DNA from: Lepus europaeus
Taxonomy: Eukaryota > Chordata > Mammalia > Lagomorpha > Leporidae
NCBI RefSeq assembly: GCF_033115175.1
Contig: NC_084827.1
Location: forward strand, 144,949,701-145,013,700
Direction: 5' to 3'
Length of the DNA stretch: 64,000 nucleotides
Shown: positions 59,101 to 64,000 of the stretch, in pieces
Layout of the letters: each line of letters begins with the position of its first letter
Position numbering within the stretch: the first letter of the stretch is position 1
The notes under the pieces: generated by a model
Told to the model about the DNA's origin: nothing
Seen by the model: the letters and a program-made list of their open reading frames with translations, nothing else
The model's database searches: none
Position numbers and translations under genes: made by a program

Positions 59101-62100
59101 CCTACTTGGCCTGAGCCCCAAGGACTAACCCTCAACCACAGTGAACAACTGACTCGTGGTGGCAAATGCTGGGCATGGGAGAAGCAAACAGTCCCGTGTT
59201 GCACTTTCCTGAGCCAGACACGCACTGTGGACTTCCTCTCTGGGACCCATTCTTATCCAGAGGAGGAGGAGTTTCAGAACACTTGAAAGCAGTGCCGAAT
59301 GCAGTCAATGCCAAAGGCATGACTTAGCTACGCCCAGGGCCGTGGACTGATTTTTGCTCTGCCCCAAGTTGGTGCGTAGCGCTCTCTCCCTTCCTCCCCC
59401 GCAACTCCACAGTCTAGTTTCTTCCTGATGTCCACCCAGCCTTTAGATATCCTGGAACAGGTGAAAGCTGACTCAGCACAACCGTGCTTTCCACTTGGAA
59501 AGCCTGAGCAGATAGCCAAGGTCTCTTAATTCCCCAGGCTACCCCCTGCCAGCAGCATGGCTTCCAACCAAGCAACAAGCCCCTGCTGTCAGGAATGGTG
59601 GCTGAATTTATGTCACAGAGGTGCCTAGCGAGCAAAGCAGTCCAAATTGATGCAATATCAGAAAACGTAAGTCAGGGAATCCATGTGCTTGGAGAAAGAT
59701 GCTTGCAGAGTGTGAACGCCTCTCCTTCCAGGGGTTCACACCAGCCCTGGCCTCTGTGGACCTGTTGAGGGCACCTGCTGACTTTCTAAGACCCGGTGTT
59801 TCTTCAGGGCTCTCTGCCTGGGGTCCAGCCCGTAATGACTCTGGGGGCTTTGAGCTTTTTCTGACTTGTTTCTCTCTCTTTCTCTGACTCTCTGTTCCTT
59901 TTTTTTTTTTTTTGTAGCACTCGGGGATGTCCTGATCTTTGAATATGGAGTGATGCTGCTGTGGCTTTCTGTCCTGTCTACCAATGGGGTTATTTCTGGA
60001 GAAGGGAAGTTTCTTTCTTTCTTTCGGTTTTTAATTCAACCAAAGCGGCTTCACTTCTGCTTGGATCAAAATGCACCACATTTTCAGGGGATCATTTTAG
60101 CTCTGCAGAGGCTGCGCTGGAACCAGCTCTGCTAATTTGTGATCACATGTTGTTTAGAATCGCTTTCAAAAGTAGACGATCAGAGCAGCACAGTTTGAAT
60201 GCAGAGGGTTTAGAATCACCAGTCCTCTCATATGTGACTTCAGAATTCCTATGGATAATAGGTGTGGATAATCCCAAAGGTTTGGAGTGATGTATAAAGG
60301 CATGTTTTACAAAACTGGTGCTAGAAGATATTCCTTACAGTGGGTCCAGCGGGGCGATTGGTTAGAACCAGTTACTCCAGCTCTACACAGGACGCAGGAC
60401 GCAGGAGGAAGGAGGGGAGGCTACCAGGACCAGTGTCTTTGTTATTGAGGAAGTGAGCAACAGTGTAAAAGAAGCTATGGAGAGTCCCGCGGGAGGTGCC
60501 GCTGCCCGGCACCCAAAGGGAATCAGTAGACCACCTACACAGTACAACCAACTTCCTGCCAACTCACCAAGCTGGAAAAGCTGTTTCAATGCATTGTAAC
60601 CTGTGTAATCAAGAAGAACTAAACTGGGCTACCCAGTTGCTTCTGGGACAGCTCTACTGATGACAGCTCTACTGCACTTTCCCATGGGACATCAAGACCA
60701 CACACTGCATCACCAGCGCTGTAGGCTGCCCAGGGGGGACTTTTCTCCTTTTGTCCTAGCATTTCTGTTCCACCTTCTTATCACTAACCATGCATTCTAT
60801 GAAGACCTTTCTCATTCTCTTTAAGTGTGTGTTTTGTAGCACTTTCAAAATATAGAGAAAGAGAGCAAATGGCTGCCCTGTCCCATGAACACCATAAATC
60901 AGATGACTGTCACCAGGGGTACTCAGAAGCCAGCCAAACACTAAAGTCTGATGGTGGGAAACTTCATTCTCTGGAACAATTCAAATACAAGAAGTTTCCA
61001 GACTTTATACTTTTGCTAGAATACTTATTCAAATGTTTAAAAAAGAACCATTGAACCCCTAAAGTGAGGCTCATTGCTAAGTGGTTCGGTCTCATTCTTC
61101 AAGGAAGGCAACGTGTACAGGATGGATCGGAAGCACAGAGGCCGCTGTATCATTGTCAACAACGAAATATTTACCACCTATCTGTCAGACAGACGAGGGA
61201 CCCAGAGGGACGCGGGTGAGTCTAAAACAGTGCATCAACTGCAAGTTGAAGAGCTGAGCATCTTTTTCTTTTCTTCTTTTCTTTCTGGAACTTTGATCTT
61301 CATCTCCGTGTAAGGATAAGATCATGTGCCTGAGCCTTTTGTGTGTGCCTGGAGTATCACCCAACTGTTCACGAGTGGCAGGCGTCTCTGGCTAGTTACA
61401 ACTCTGTGGTTTTGGGGAGTGCATGTGTGAGAAAGCTTGAGTTTCAGCTCTGGCTGCACCCTAATGGGGAGCCTGACTGTGGGAGGGTCACACGGCCTTA
61501 GCTTCCTCATCACTGCCGATTCCCAGGACGGCAGTGACAGCACCATGCGTACTATAGGAAGACAGGGCAACTGTAAGATTTTTTTGTTATGGAAGTAAAA
61601 AAAGTCCAAAGCTTTAGGCCGTTTGCTGTGCAATTTTTGTTCACTATTAGGTTTGCTTTACTCCTTTACTTTTTCATTTCATTTCATTCTTTTCTTTTTT
61701 TTCCCCTCCTTCTCTGTCCAGAGTACCTGAAGCACGTGTTCCAGTGGCTCGGGTTCAAAGTACACAGGTGTGATAATAAGACTAAGGAAGACCTGGAGGC
61801 GCTGTTGCAGGAGGAGAAGCATCACCCAGACCATGATGATGGGGACTGCTTCGTGTTCTGTGTTCTGACTCATGGCATATTTGGAGCTGTCTACTCTTCA
61901 GACGGAGTCCTCATCCCCATTCGGGAGATCGTATCCCACTTCACAGCCCAGCAATGCCCTGGACTGGCTGGCAAACCTAAACTCTTTTTCATCCAGGCCT
62001 GTCAAGGGAAAGAGATACAATCTTCTGTGCCCATAGAAGAAGATGCTGTGAATCCCGAGCGTGTACCTCCTTCCCTTCAGGACAGTATCCCTGTCGAGGC

Positions 62101-62214
62101 CGATTTCCTGCTTGGTCTGGCTACTGTTCCAGGTTATGCATCCCTTCGGCATGTGGAGAATGGCAGCTGGTACATCCAGTCTCTGTGCAATCATCTGAAA
62201 GCCTTGGTCCCAAG
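32267..62214 (+). CDS. CASP10: CASP10 (caspase-10), join of six coding exons, 3' end missing
   Basis: Initiator cysteine protease of the extrinsic apoptosis pathway, recruited to FADD at death receptors and activated by dimerisation. Join 32267-32604, 33785-33878, 46760-46895, 50404-50486, 61104-61215 and 61722-62214: all junctions are in phase, giving 418 residues plus a split codon. Order: DED1 (residues 1-113 or so), DED2 (about 113-185), linker, then the p20 domain with catalytic His (61871-61873, LTHG) and Cys (62000-62002, QACQG), then the first part of p10. The last exon, carrying the C-terminus, is not in the window. Caspase-8 is excluded because residues such as [16 protein letters not shown] and [20 protein letters not shown] follow human caspase-10. 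Mouse and rat lack this gene, so retention here fits a lagomorph. Confidence 0.95.
32690..33042 (-). repeat. C-repeat SINE
   Basis: GTTTGTTTATTTGAAAGTCA duplicated near the tail, GGGA and AG tracts, core, head CGCCACCATACTGGCC. Starts under 100 bases after the CASP10 DED1 exon. Confidence 0.85.
33237..33425 (-). repeat. Old C-repeat SINE, shortened
   Basis: TATGTATCTGAAAGAGACAG, CAACCTGGGTCTTTGATGTG, CATTAGCAGGAGTTC; partial and diverged. Confidence 0.6.
33785..33878 (+). CDS. CASP10: CASP10 exon: start of DED2
   Basis: Acceptor GTGTCTGTCTCAG ends at 33784, donor GTGAGT at 33879, length 94 nt. AG from the previous exon plus A gives Arg, then [20 protein letters not shown] and [11 protein letters not shown], matching human NLLYELSEGIDSENLKDMIF and onward. 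This covers helices 1-3 of the second death-effector domain. Ends in phase 0. Confidence 0.93.
33985..34237 (+). repeat. MIR-like ancient SINE
   Basis: CAGTGTTGTCCAAGGGTTAG, GGGCCTGGATTCCAGTACTG, CTGAGCTTGTGTTTTCTTAC, then AAGCATTGGCCTGAGGCCTG in MIR order. Confidence 0.65.
35595..36612 (+). mobile_element. L1 3' UTR modules, rearranged
   Basis: Shares ordered blocks with the L1 3' UTR at 53.8-54.8 kb (AACTTGCTATGGGATCTCAA, GGAAGCAGTCCACACAGCAG, GAGAGCATTTCAGGTATGGA). Interrupted at 36270-36286 by a 17-A run, after which the beginning of the 3' UTR (CTGTTGAGGAACAG) and its end (CCTTAAATAAAAGG) follow. Confidence 0.75.
36725..36806 (-). repeat. C-repeat SINE tail fragment
   Basis: TTTTAAAGATTGATTTGTTT, AG-like block and a GTGTGT run; the core and head are absent. 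Confidence 0.7.
36832..37180 (+). repeat. C-repeat SINE, A-tailed subfamily
   Basis: GGCCGATGCTGCGGCTCACT to TC block and pure A tail. A possible short duplication AAGAATT flanks it. Confidence 0.9.
37362..40611 (-). mobile_element. L1-host transcript chimera with target-site duplication
   Basis: CTATATAAATT at 37362-37372 and 40601-40611 flanks the unit. On the minus strand from 40600: an L1 5' end (GAGAGACACCAAGATGGCGG), about 1 kb of L1 5' UTR and the start of ORF1 to about 39.17 kb. Then about 1.8 kb of unrelated AT-rich sequence ending AAAAATAAAATAAAATCACT and a short A run. The last part has the composition and poly(A) signal of an mRNA 3' UTR. No ORF2 is present. Confidence 0.75.
39170..39549 (-). 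pseudogene. L1 ORF1 N-terminal fragment
   Basis: Starts [20 protein letters not shown] with acidic [18 protein letters not shown], then a frame change near 39340 into [20 protein letters not shown] and [17 protein letters not shown]. That is the coiled-coil region of lagomorph/mammalian L1 ORF1p, the RNA-binding nucleic-acid chaperone of L1 particles. It is truncated before the RRM and C-terminal domain and fused to non-L1 sequence. Not functional. Confidence 0.8.
41103..41411 (-). repeat. C-repeat SINE with imperfect target-site duplication
   Basis: Reverse tail CATTTATTTGAAGTCAGAGT, head CACACTGCTGGCC. TGTGTGAATTTTGTTTT on the left resembles TGTGTGCGAATTTTTGTTTT on the right. Confidence 0.88.
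41645..41990 (-). repeat. C-repeat SINE
   Basis: AAAGATTTATTTTATTTATT, AGAGGTAGAGAC units, core, head CACAGCTCCGGCCCC. Confidence 0.92.
42376..42711 (-). repeat. C-repeat SINE with target-site duplication
   Basis: AGAGATTTATTTATTTATTT to head CACAGCGCCAGCCCC. Flanked by AGATGATAATTGTTT at 42361-42375 and 42712-42726. Confidence 0.94.
42937..43281 (-). repeat. C-repeat SINE, A-tailed subfamily, with target-site duplication
   Basis: Long T run, GGACAGGCAGAGTTAGACAG, head CCGGCGCCGGCC. Flanked by GGGGTATCTTTCTTT at 42922-42936 and 43282-43296. Confidence 0.95.
43632..43966 (-). repeat. C-repeat SINE, A-tailed subfamily, with target-site duplication
   Basis: T run, GACAGGCAGAGTGGACAGTG, GC-rich body, head GCGGCCCCCTGCC. 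Flanked by CATTGGGGGTATTT (about 43618-43631) and CATTGTGGGTATTT (43967-43980). Confidence 0.92.
44810..45070. promoter_or_regulatory. CpG-rich intronic block with RFX X-box and C/EBP-like site
   Basis: Unique sequence with about 15-17 CpG in 260 bases, including GTCGCGCGAAC and TTTCGCGG, in an otherwise CpG-poor intron. It contains GTAACCTTGGCAAC (44921-44934), almost the ideal RFX X-box, closely followed by ATTGCGTGA (44937-44945, C/EBP-like). ATTTGCAC precedes it. Regulatory role is inferred. Confidence 0.4.
45330..45600 (-). repeat. L2-like ancient LINE relic
   Basis: TTTTCCTGGAATGTCCTTTT, AGTCTCACCTTCCTTCCAG, CAATTCAAGAATCACCTCCC follow the usual reversed L2 3' end. Confidence 0.45.
46375..46570 (+). 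repeat. MIR-like ancient SINE
   Basis: GAGCTCAGTGGTTAATAAGA, TTGGCTCTGCCATTTATAAG, CTTTGTGACCTCGGGAAAAA fit the MIR consensus; ends about 190 bases before the CASP10 exon. Confidence 0.75.
46760..46895 (+). CDS. CASP10: CASP10 exon: end of DED2
   Basis: Acceptor TTCTCTCGCAG ends at 46759, donor GTGAGT at 46896, 136 nt, ends in phase 1. It encodes [34 protein letters not shown] and [11 protein letters not shown], matching the human segment TSLSFLAFLEKQGKIDEDNL and onward. The EDNLTxLEDLCK motif is conserved. It completes the tandem DED prodomain used for FADD binding and filament assembly. Confidence 0.95.
47118..47474 (-). repeat. C-repeat SINE with very long T tract and target-site duplication
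   Basis: About 43 uninterrupted T (47119-47161), GACAGGCAGAGTGTATAGTG, body, head CACAGCGCCGGCC. Flanked by GAAAGTAG at 47110-47117 and 47475-47482. The long pure tail and nearly intact body point to a recent insertion. Confidence 0.95.
47575..47795 (+). repeat. MIR-like ancient SINE
   Basis: TTTTCCCATCTGTAAAGTGG, GCATAATAATAGTACATGTC, TGAGGATTGAATGAGATAAT: strong match to the MIR 3' half. Confidence 0.8.
48854..49182 (-). repeat. C-repeat SINE with target-site duplication
   Basis: GACAGGCAGAGTTAGACAGT, body, head CCGCAGCGCCAGCC. Flanked by TATTTTAAACTTATTA at 48838-48853 and 49183-49198. Confidence 0.94.
49360..49512. repeat. AT-rich low-complexity tract
   Basis: Alternating TATATATTATAT-type sequence over about 150 bases. 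Confidence 0.8.
49587..49867 (-). repeat. Old C-repeat SINE
   Basis: AAAATATTTATTTGAGAATC, AG block, AAGCTGGGAGCTGGGAACTC, head near GAACCACTAGTCCCAGC. Confidence 0.75.
49936..49971. repeat. CCTT microsatellite
   Basis: CTTCCTTCCTTCCTTCCTTC run followed by a CTCT tract. Confidence 0.9.
50404..50486 (+). CDS. CASP10: CASP10 exon: interdomain linker
   Basis: Acceptor CAACTGCTGTAG ends at 50403, donor GTAAGT at 50487, 83 nt. G from the previous exon plus AC gives Asp, then [20 protein letters not shown] and RFIGALQ, aligning with human DKEAESYQGEEELVSQTDVK. In human, about nine residues lie between the DED2 end and this Asp. Here a TAG acceptor at the matching position removes them while keeping phase. 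Ends in phase 0, directly compatible with the exon at 61104. Confidence 0.85.
51080..52440 (-). mobile_element. Old L1 3' UTR and ORF2 3' end
   Basis: Reverse strand encodes the broken ORF2 C-terminus ([36 protein letters not shown]). The left flank at 51100-51420 resembles old L1 3' UTR. Several stops; interrupted by the SINE at 52091-52414. Confidence 0.8.
52091..52414 (-). repeat. C-repeat SINE, A-tailed subfamily, with target-site duplication
   Basis: T run, GACAGGCAGAATGGACAGTG, head GCAGTGCCGGCC. Flanked by TATTTTTTATTCT at 52078-52090 and 52415-52427. Inserted into the older L1. Confidence 0.94.
52560..52925 (+). repeat. Old interspersed repeat, family not assigned
   Basis: GTTGGTTTGACTATACACAA ... 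GTAGTTCTGGAGGTTCAAGG ... AGTCTCACCACCTCTTAACA ... CATCACATTAGGGTCCAAGC. Same ordered blocks as 11290-11660. Confidence 0.5.
53290..54767 (+). mobile_element. L1 3' end: ORF2 C-terminus plus 3' UTR
   Basis: 53320-53600 reads the L1 ORF2 C-terminal signature ([40 protein letters not shown]) with in-frame stops. The 3' UTR follows and ends TTCATTAAATAAAAACC near 54750-54767. 5'-truncated copy. Confidence 0.88.
55293..55643 (-). repeat. C-repeat SINE, A-tailed subfamily, with target-site duplication
   Basis: CTTTT/T-rich tail, GGACAGGCAGAGTTAGACAG, head GTGGCACCAGC. Flanked by CAAAAGCAGTGCTTTTC at 55276-55292 and 55644-55660. Confidence 0.95.
55757..55815 (-). repeat. C-repeat SINE tail fragment
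   Basis: TAAGATTCATTTGTTTATTT, GAAAGTCGGAATTACACAGA and a short AG block; then abruptly a + SINE. Confidence 0.75.
55817..56150 (+). repeat. C-repeat SINE
   Basis: Head GGCCGGCACCGTGGCTCAAT, body, TC block, tail AATAAATAAATAAATA. Abuts the minus tail fragment. Confidence 0.92.
56275..56628 (-). repeat. C-repeat SINE with short target-site duplication
   Basis: AAAATATATATTTTATTTAT, CAAACA/CACA repeats, AG run, head near CAATGCTGTCCC. CTACAATTA occurs at 56245-56253 and 56629-56637. Confidence 0.88.
56796..57122 (-). repeat. C-repeat SINE
   Basis: AAAGACTTATTTTATTTATT, core, head CACGGCGCCAGCCCC; well preserved. Confidence 0.93.
57598..57900 (-). repeat. Old C-repeat SINE
   Basis: TTGTTAAAGTTATTTACTAA tail, GTGAGAG tract, GGTTCATTCCCCAGGTGTCC core, diverged head CTACGCTAAATGC. 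Confidence 0.7.
58755..58985 (-). repeat. MIR-like ancient SINE
   Basis: AGGCACTATTCTAGGAGCTT, TCTCATTGAATCCTCCTGTC, AGCTGGGACTTGAACCCAGC: clear reverse MIR. Confidence 0.75.
61104..61215 (+). CDS. CASP10: CASP10 exon: start of p20 catalytic domain
   Basis: Acceptor CATTCTTCAAG ends at 61103. The alternative AG at 61106-61107 would break the frame. Donor GTGAGT at 61216, 112 nt. It encodes [20 protein letters not shown] and [17 protein letters not shown], matching human RAAVYRMNRNHRGLCVIVNN. This is the first beta strand of the caspase fold. Joining directly to the 50404-50486 exon reproduces the human isoform that skips a 43-codon alternative exon. Confidence 0.92.
61722..62214 (+). CDS. 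CASP10: CASP10 exon: catalytic His/Cys and start of p10
   Basis: Long pyrimidine tract and acceptor TCTCTGTCCAG (ends 61721), donor GTGAGA at 62215, 493 nt, ends in phase 2. It carries [13 protein letters not shown] with the catalytic His (61871-61873) and [11 protein letters not shown] with the catalytic Cys (62000-62002). The interdomain Asp in [10 protein letters not shown] corresponds to the human IEAD cleavage site. [20 protein letters not shown] then forms the substrate-groove part of p10. All active-site residues are intact, so the enzyme is predicted active. The residues after LVPR lie in an exon beyond the window. Confidence 0.97.
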
Positions 62215-62329
62215 GTGAGAGCTCTGAGTTGTTCCATCCACTTAACACGTCCATCCACCTCTCCAGCCACCTGTTTATCTATCTGTTAGTCCATCCACCC
62301 GTCTACCAATTCATCCATCCACCTACTCA

Positions 62330-62402
62330 CCCATCTAGCCATCCATCCACACACTCATCCATCCATCCATCCATCCATCCATCCATCCATCCATCCATCC
62401 AA
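62330..62402. repeat. CATC tetranucleotide microsatellite
   Basis: About 14 near-perfect CCAT/CATC units (62355-62402), preceded by an imperfect array from about 62255. Starts within 50 bases of the CASP10 catalytic exon donor. Confidence 0.95.
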
Positions 62403-62879
62403 CAAACTTCTCTTAAGCATTAGCATAGACTTGGAAAGTAAGACAGGGAATTAAAAACAAGAACAAAAACAACAAACTACACTCTTTGCCCTCAGGTAGC
62501 TCACAAGCTAAAGGGATAGATAAACACATAAGTGAGAGAGAGCAGCCTCAGGTGGTGAGTACACAGTGCGAAGCGTAGGTGATATGGGAACATGCAGAAT
62601 GAGCACCTCACCAGGATTTGGAGGATCTGAGGAAGCTTCTAGAGATGAAAACGGATGTTAAGCAAACAAATGGGGTGAAAGGTGTGCTGGGCAGAGGGAA
62701 GAGCAAGAACAAAAACATGGGAGACTTTCGTTTGTTCCTTCATGTATTAATTTGTTAATCCTATTTACCATATGACTGTGCTGACTTGGACATTCTGTTT
62801 GTCACTGCTCTGGCAACTTCTCTTCTGTCTACACCACATGCTCCTTATCTGCACCCACGAAATGGGCCTTCACCAAGGT

Positions 62880-63060
62880 TCTTCCCTAGAACTCCTCCTC
62901 CCCTGCCCTCCCTGCCTCCCCTCTTCTCTCTCTCTTGCTCTCCCCTTCATCAGAGTTCCACCCTAAATCCTCTTCTCTTCCCTCCTTCCTTCCCTTCCTA
63001 TCTCTTTCCCATCCATTCCCTTCCACTTCCTACTCTTCTTCCCTTTCTCTCCCCACCTTC
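62880..63060. repeat. Pyrimidine-rich low-complexity block
   Basis: CTCCTCCCCTGCC / CTTCCTTCCC-type sequence over about 180 bases; intronic. Confidence 0.8.
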
Positions 63061-63464
63061 CTCGTTTTTGGCAGATTTTGCTATACCTATAGGCCACTGA
63101 CACCTCCATGAAAACACCTCCTGTGTTGTCATCTCTGGTCCACTCATCTCTAAATTCCTGGAAGGTAGAAACCTTGTCTCACTCAACTTTATATCCTTGG
63201 CACCTGGCACAATACCTGGTATGTTGTTGAGCTTGATAAGTATTTGCTGGGTTGAGGAATGGCTGCTTGAGTTGACCTCAGTGATTGCCAGACATCCTAC
63301 CTGTGTGTTGCTGTTTGCCCTCATGTCAGTACCCATATTTCTGAATTCATGTTCTCAAACCTCTCCAGAAGCTCCTACTCCTGAATTTCTAGGAATGGCC
63401 ACAATGCTCTTCTGTAAGTCAGCATTGGAGCCTTGAGTCAACTTTTATTCTATTTTTTATAAAT

Positions 63465-63812
63465 TATTTTTAAAAAAGATGTATTTATTTACTTTGAAAG
63501 TCAGAGTTACAGAGAGATAGAGAGAGAGAGGGTGAGACAGGGAGACAGAAAGATATTTTGTCCTCTGGTTTACTCTCAAGGTGGCCACAACAGCCAGGGC
63601 TGGGCCAGATCAAAGCCAGAAGCCAGGAGCTTCTTCTGGGTTTCCCATGTCGATGGCAGGGACCCAAGCACTTGAGCCATCTTTTACTGCCCTTCCCAGG
63701 CCATTAGCAGGGAGCTGGATCAGAAGTGGAGCAGCTGGGACATGAACCAGTGCCCATATGGGATGCCAGCTACACAGCAGCTTCACCTGCTGTACCACAA
63801 TGTCAACATTTG
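63465..63812 (-). repeat. C-repeat SINE
   Basis: AAAGATGTATTTATTTACTT, AG run, core CAAGGTGGCCACAACAGCCA, head CACAATGTCAACATTTGCC-like and diverged. Confidence 0.85.
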
Positions 63813-64000
63813 CCTCTTCTTGACCAACTCCTTCATCATCATCATAGCCATCAAAGGCTAATGTCTATGGCTTCATCATCAGGGTGGTATTTATTGCAGA
63901 CCTACTATGTGCCTACCCTACTGGGTACTGAACTAGGGGCTATAGAAGCAGTTGTTAACAAGAGATAAAAATCTCCGCTCCTTGGAGTTTACAAGTCCAA

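Larger units (their letters stand above)
50487..61103 (+). other. CASP10: CASP10 intron before the catalytic exons
   Basis: A 10.6-kb intron with two L1 3' portions, SINEs clustered at 52.1 and 55.3-57.9 kb, and a SINE-free block from 57.9 kb onward. No convincing counterpart of the human 43-codon alternative exon was found. An unexplained open stretch lies at 60366-60596. Confidence 0.65.
62215..64000 (+). other. CASP10: CASP10 intron, runs off the window
   Basis: Downstream of the catalytic exon. Contains a CATC tetranucleotide tract, a pyrimidine-rich block (62880-63060), old repeat relics and one minus SINE (63465-63812). No terminal CASP10 exon and no CASP8 exon were recognised. Confidence 0.65.

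Noticed and set aside
61589..61721. Met start ([12 protein letters not shown]...) upstream of the CASP10 catalytic exon
   Set aside because: Lies in intron before a strong polypyrimidine acceptor; coding similarity begins exactly at 61722.
62330..62402. Regular repeats as a CRISPR array
   Set aside because: Four-base tandem units without spacers in an animal intron; a microsatellite.
62215..64000. Terminal CASP10 exon or first CASP8 exons
   Set aside because: No sequence encoding the expected p10 C-terminus or a caspase-8 DED was found.

Overview
The window is vertebrate genomic DNA, almost certainly from a lagomorph such as rabbit or hare. It is crowded with tRNA-derived C-repeat SINEs (about 48 copies or fragments) of the lagomorph type. 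Their heads read GGGGCTGGCGCTGTGGC-like or GGCCGGCGCCGTGGCTC-like, and most carry a (TC)n/(AG)n block. The rest is older SINEs, L1 pieces and a small amount of split coding sequence. There are no bacterial-type operons, CRISPR arrays or insertion sequences. Almost all open frames are shadows of SINEs or introns.

Two genes of the death-receptor caspase cluster lie head to tail on the + strand, in the same order as the mammalian CFLAR-CASP10-CASP8 cluster. From the left edge to about 15,977 is the 3' part of CFLAR (c-FLIP). Four exons (1347-1393, 2027-2108, 12753-13263, 15177-15315) join in frame to give the caspase-like domain. The catalytic His and Cys are replaced by Arg and Tyr, as expected for this decoy inhibitor. 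The death-effector exons lie off the left edge.

From about 15,978 to 30,480 is an intergenic stretch holding SINEs, L1 fragments and MIR-type relics, with no gene I can support. From about 30,490 to beyond the right edge is CASP10. It has a probable non-coding first exon, then coding exons at 32260-32604, 33785-33878, 46760-46895, 50404-50486, 61104-61215 and 61722-62214. Together these encode two death-effector domains, a linker and the catalytic domain with intact His and QACQG motif. The terminal exon is not in the window. CFLAR and CASP10 products act in the same complex: CASP10 is recruited through its DEDs to the death-inducing signalling complex, and c-FLIP competes for or modulates that recruitment.

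The most notable non-genic structures are two composite L1 insertions on the - strand, each bracketed by its own target-site duplication. One (9333-11135) is an L1 whose 5' UTR is joined to its 3' UTR with no ORFs; it appears to have carried about 0.9 kb of downstream DNA with it as a 3' transduction. The other (37373-40600) joins an L1 5' UTR and the start of ORF1 to what looks like a host mRNA 3' end of about 1.8 kb. Other points are a CpG-rich intronic block with a near-perfect RFX X-box at about 44.9 kb, a strong antisense bias of SINEs inside the two genes, and a CASP10 exon that appears nine codons shorter than its human counterpart.
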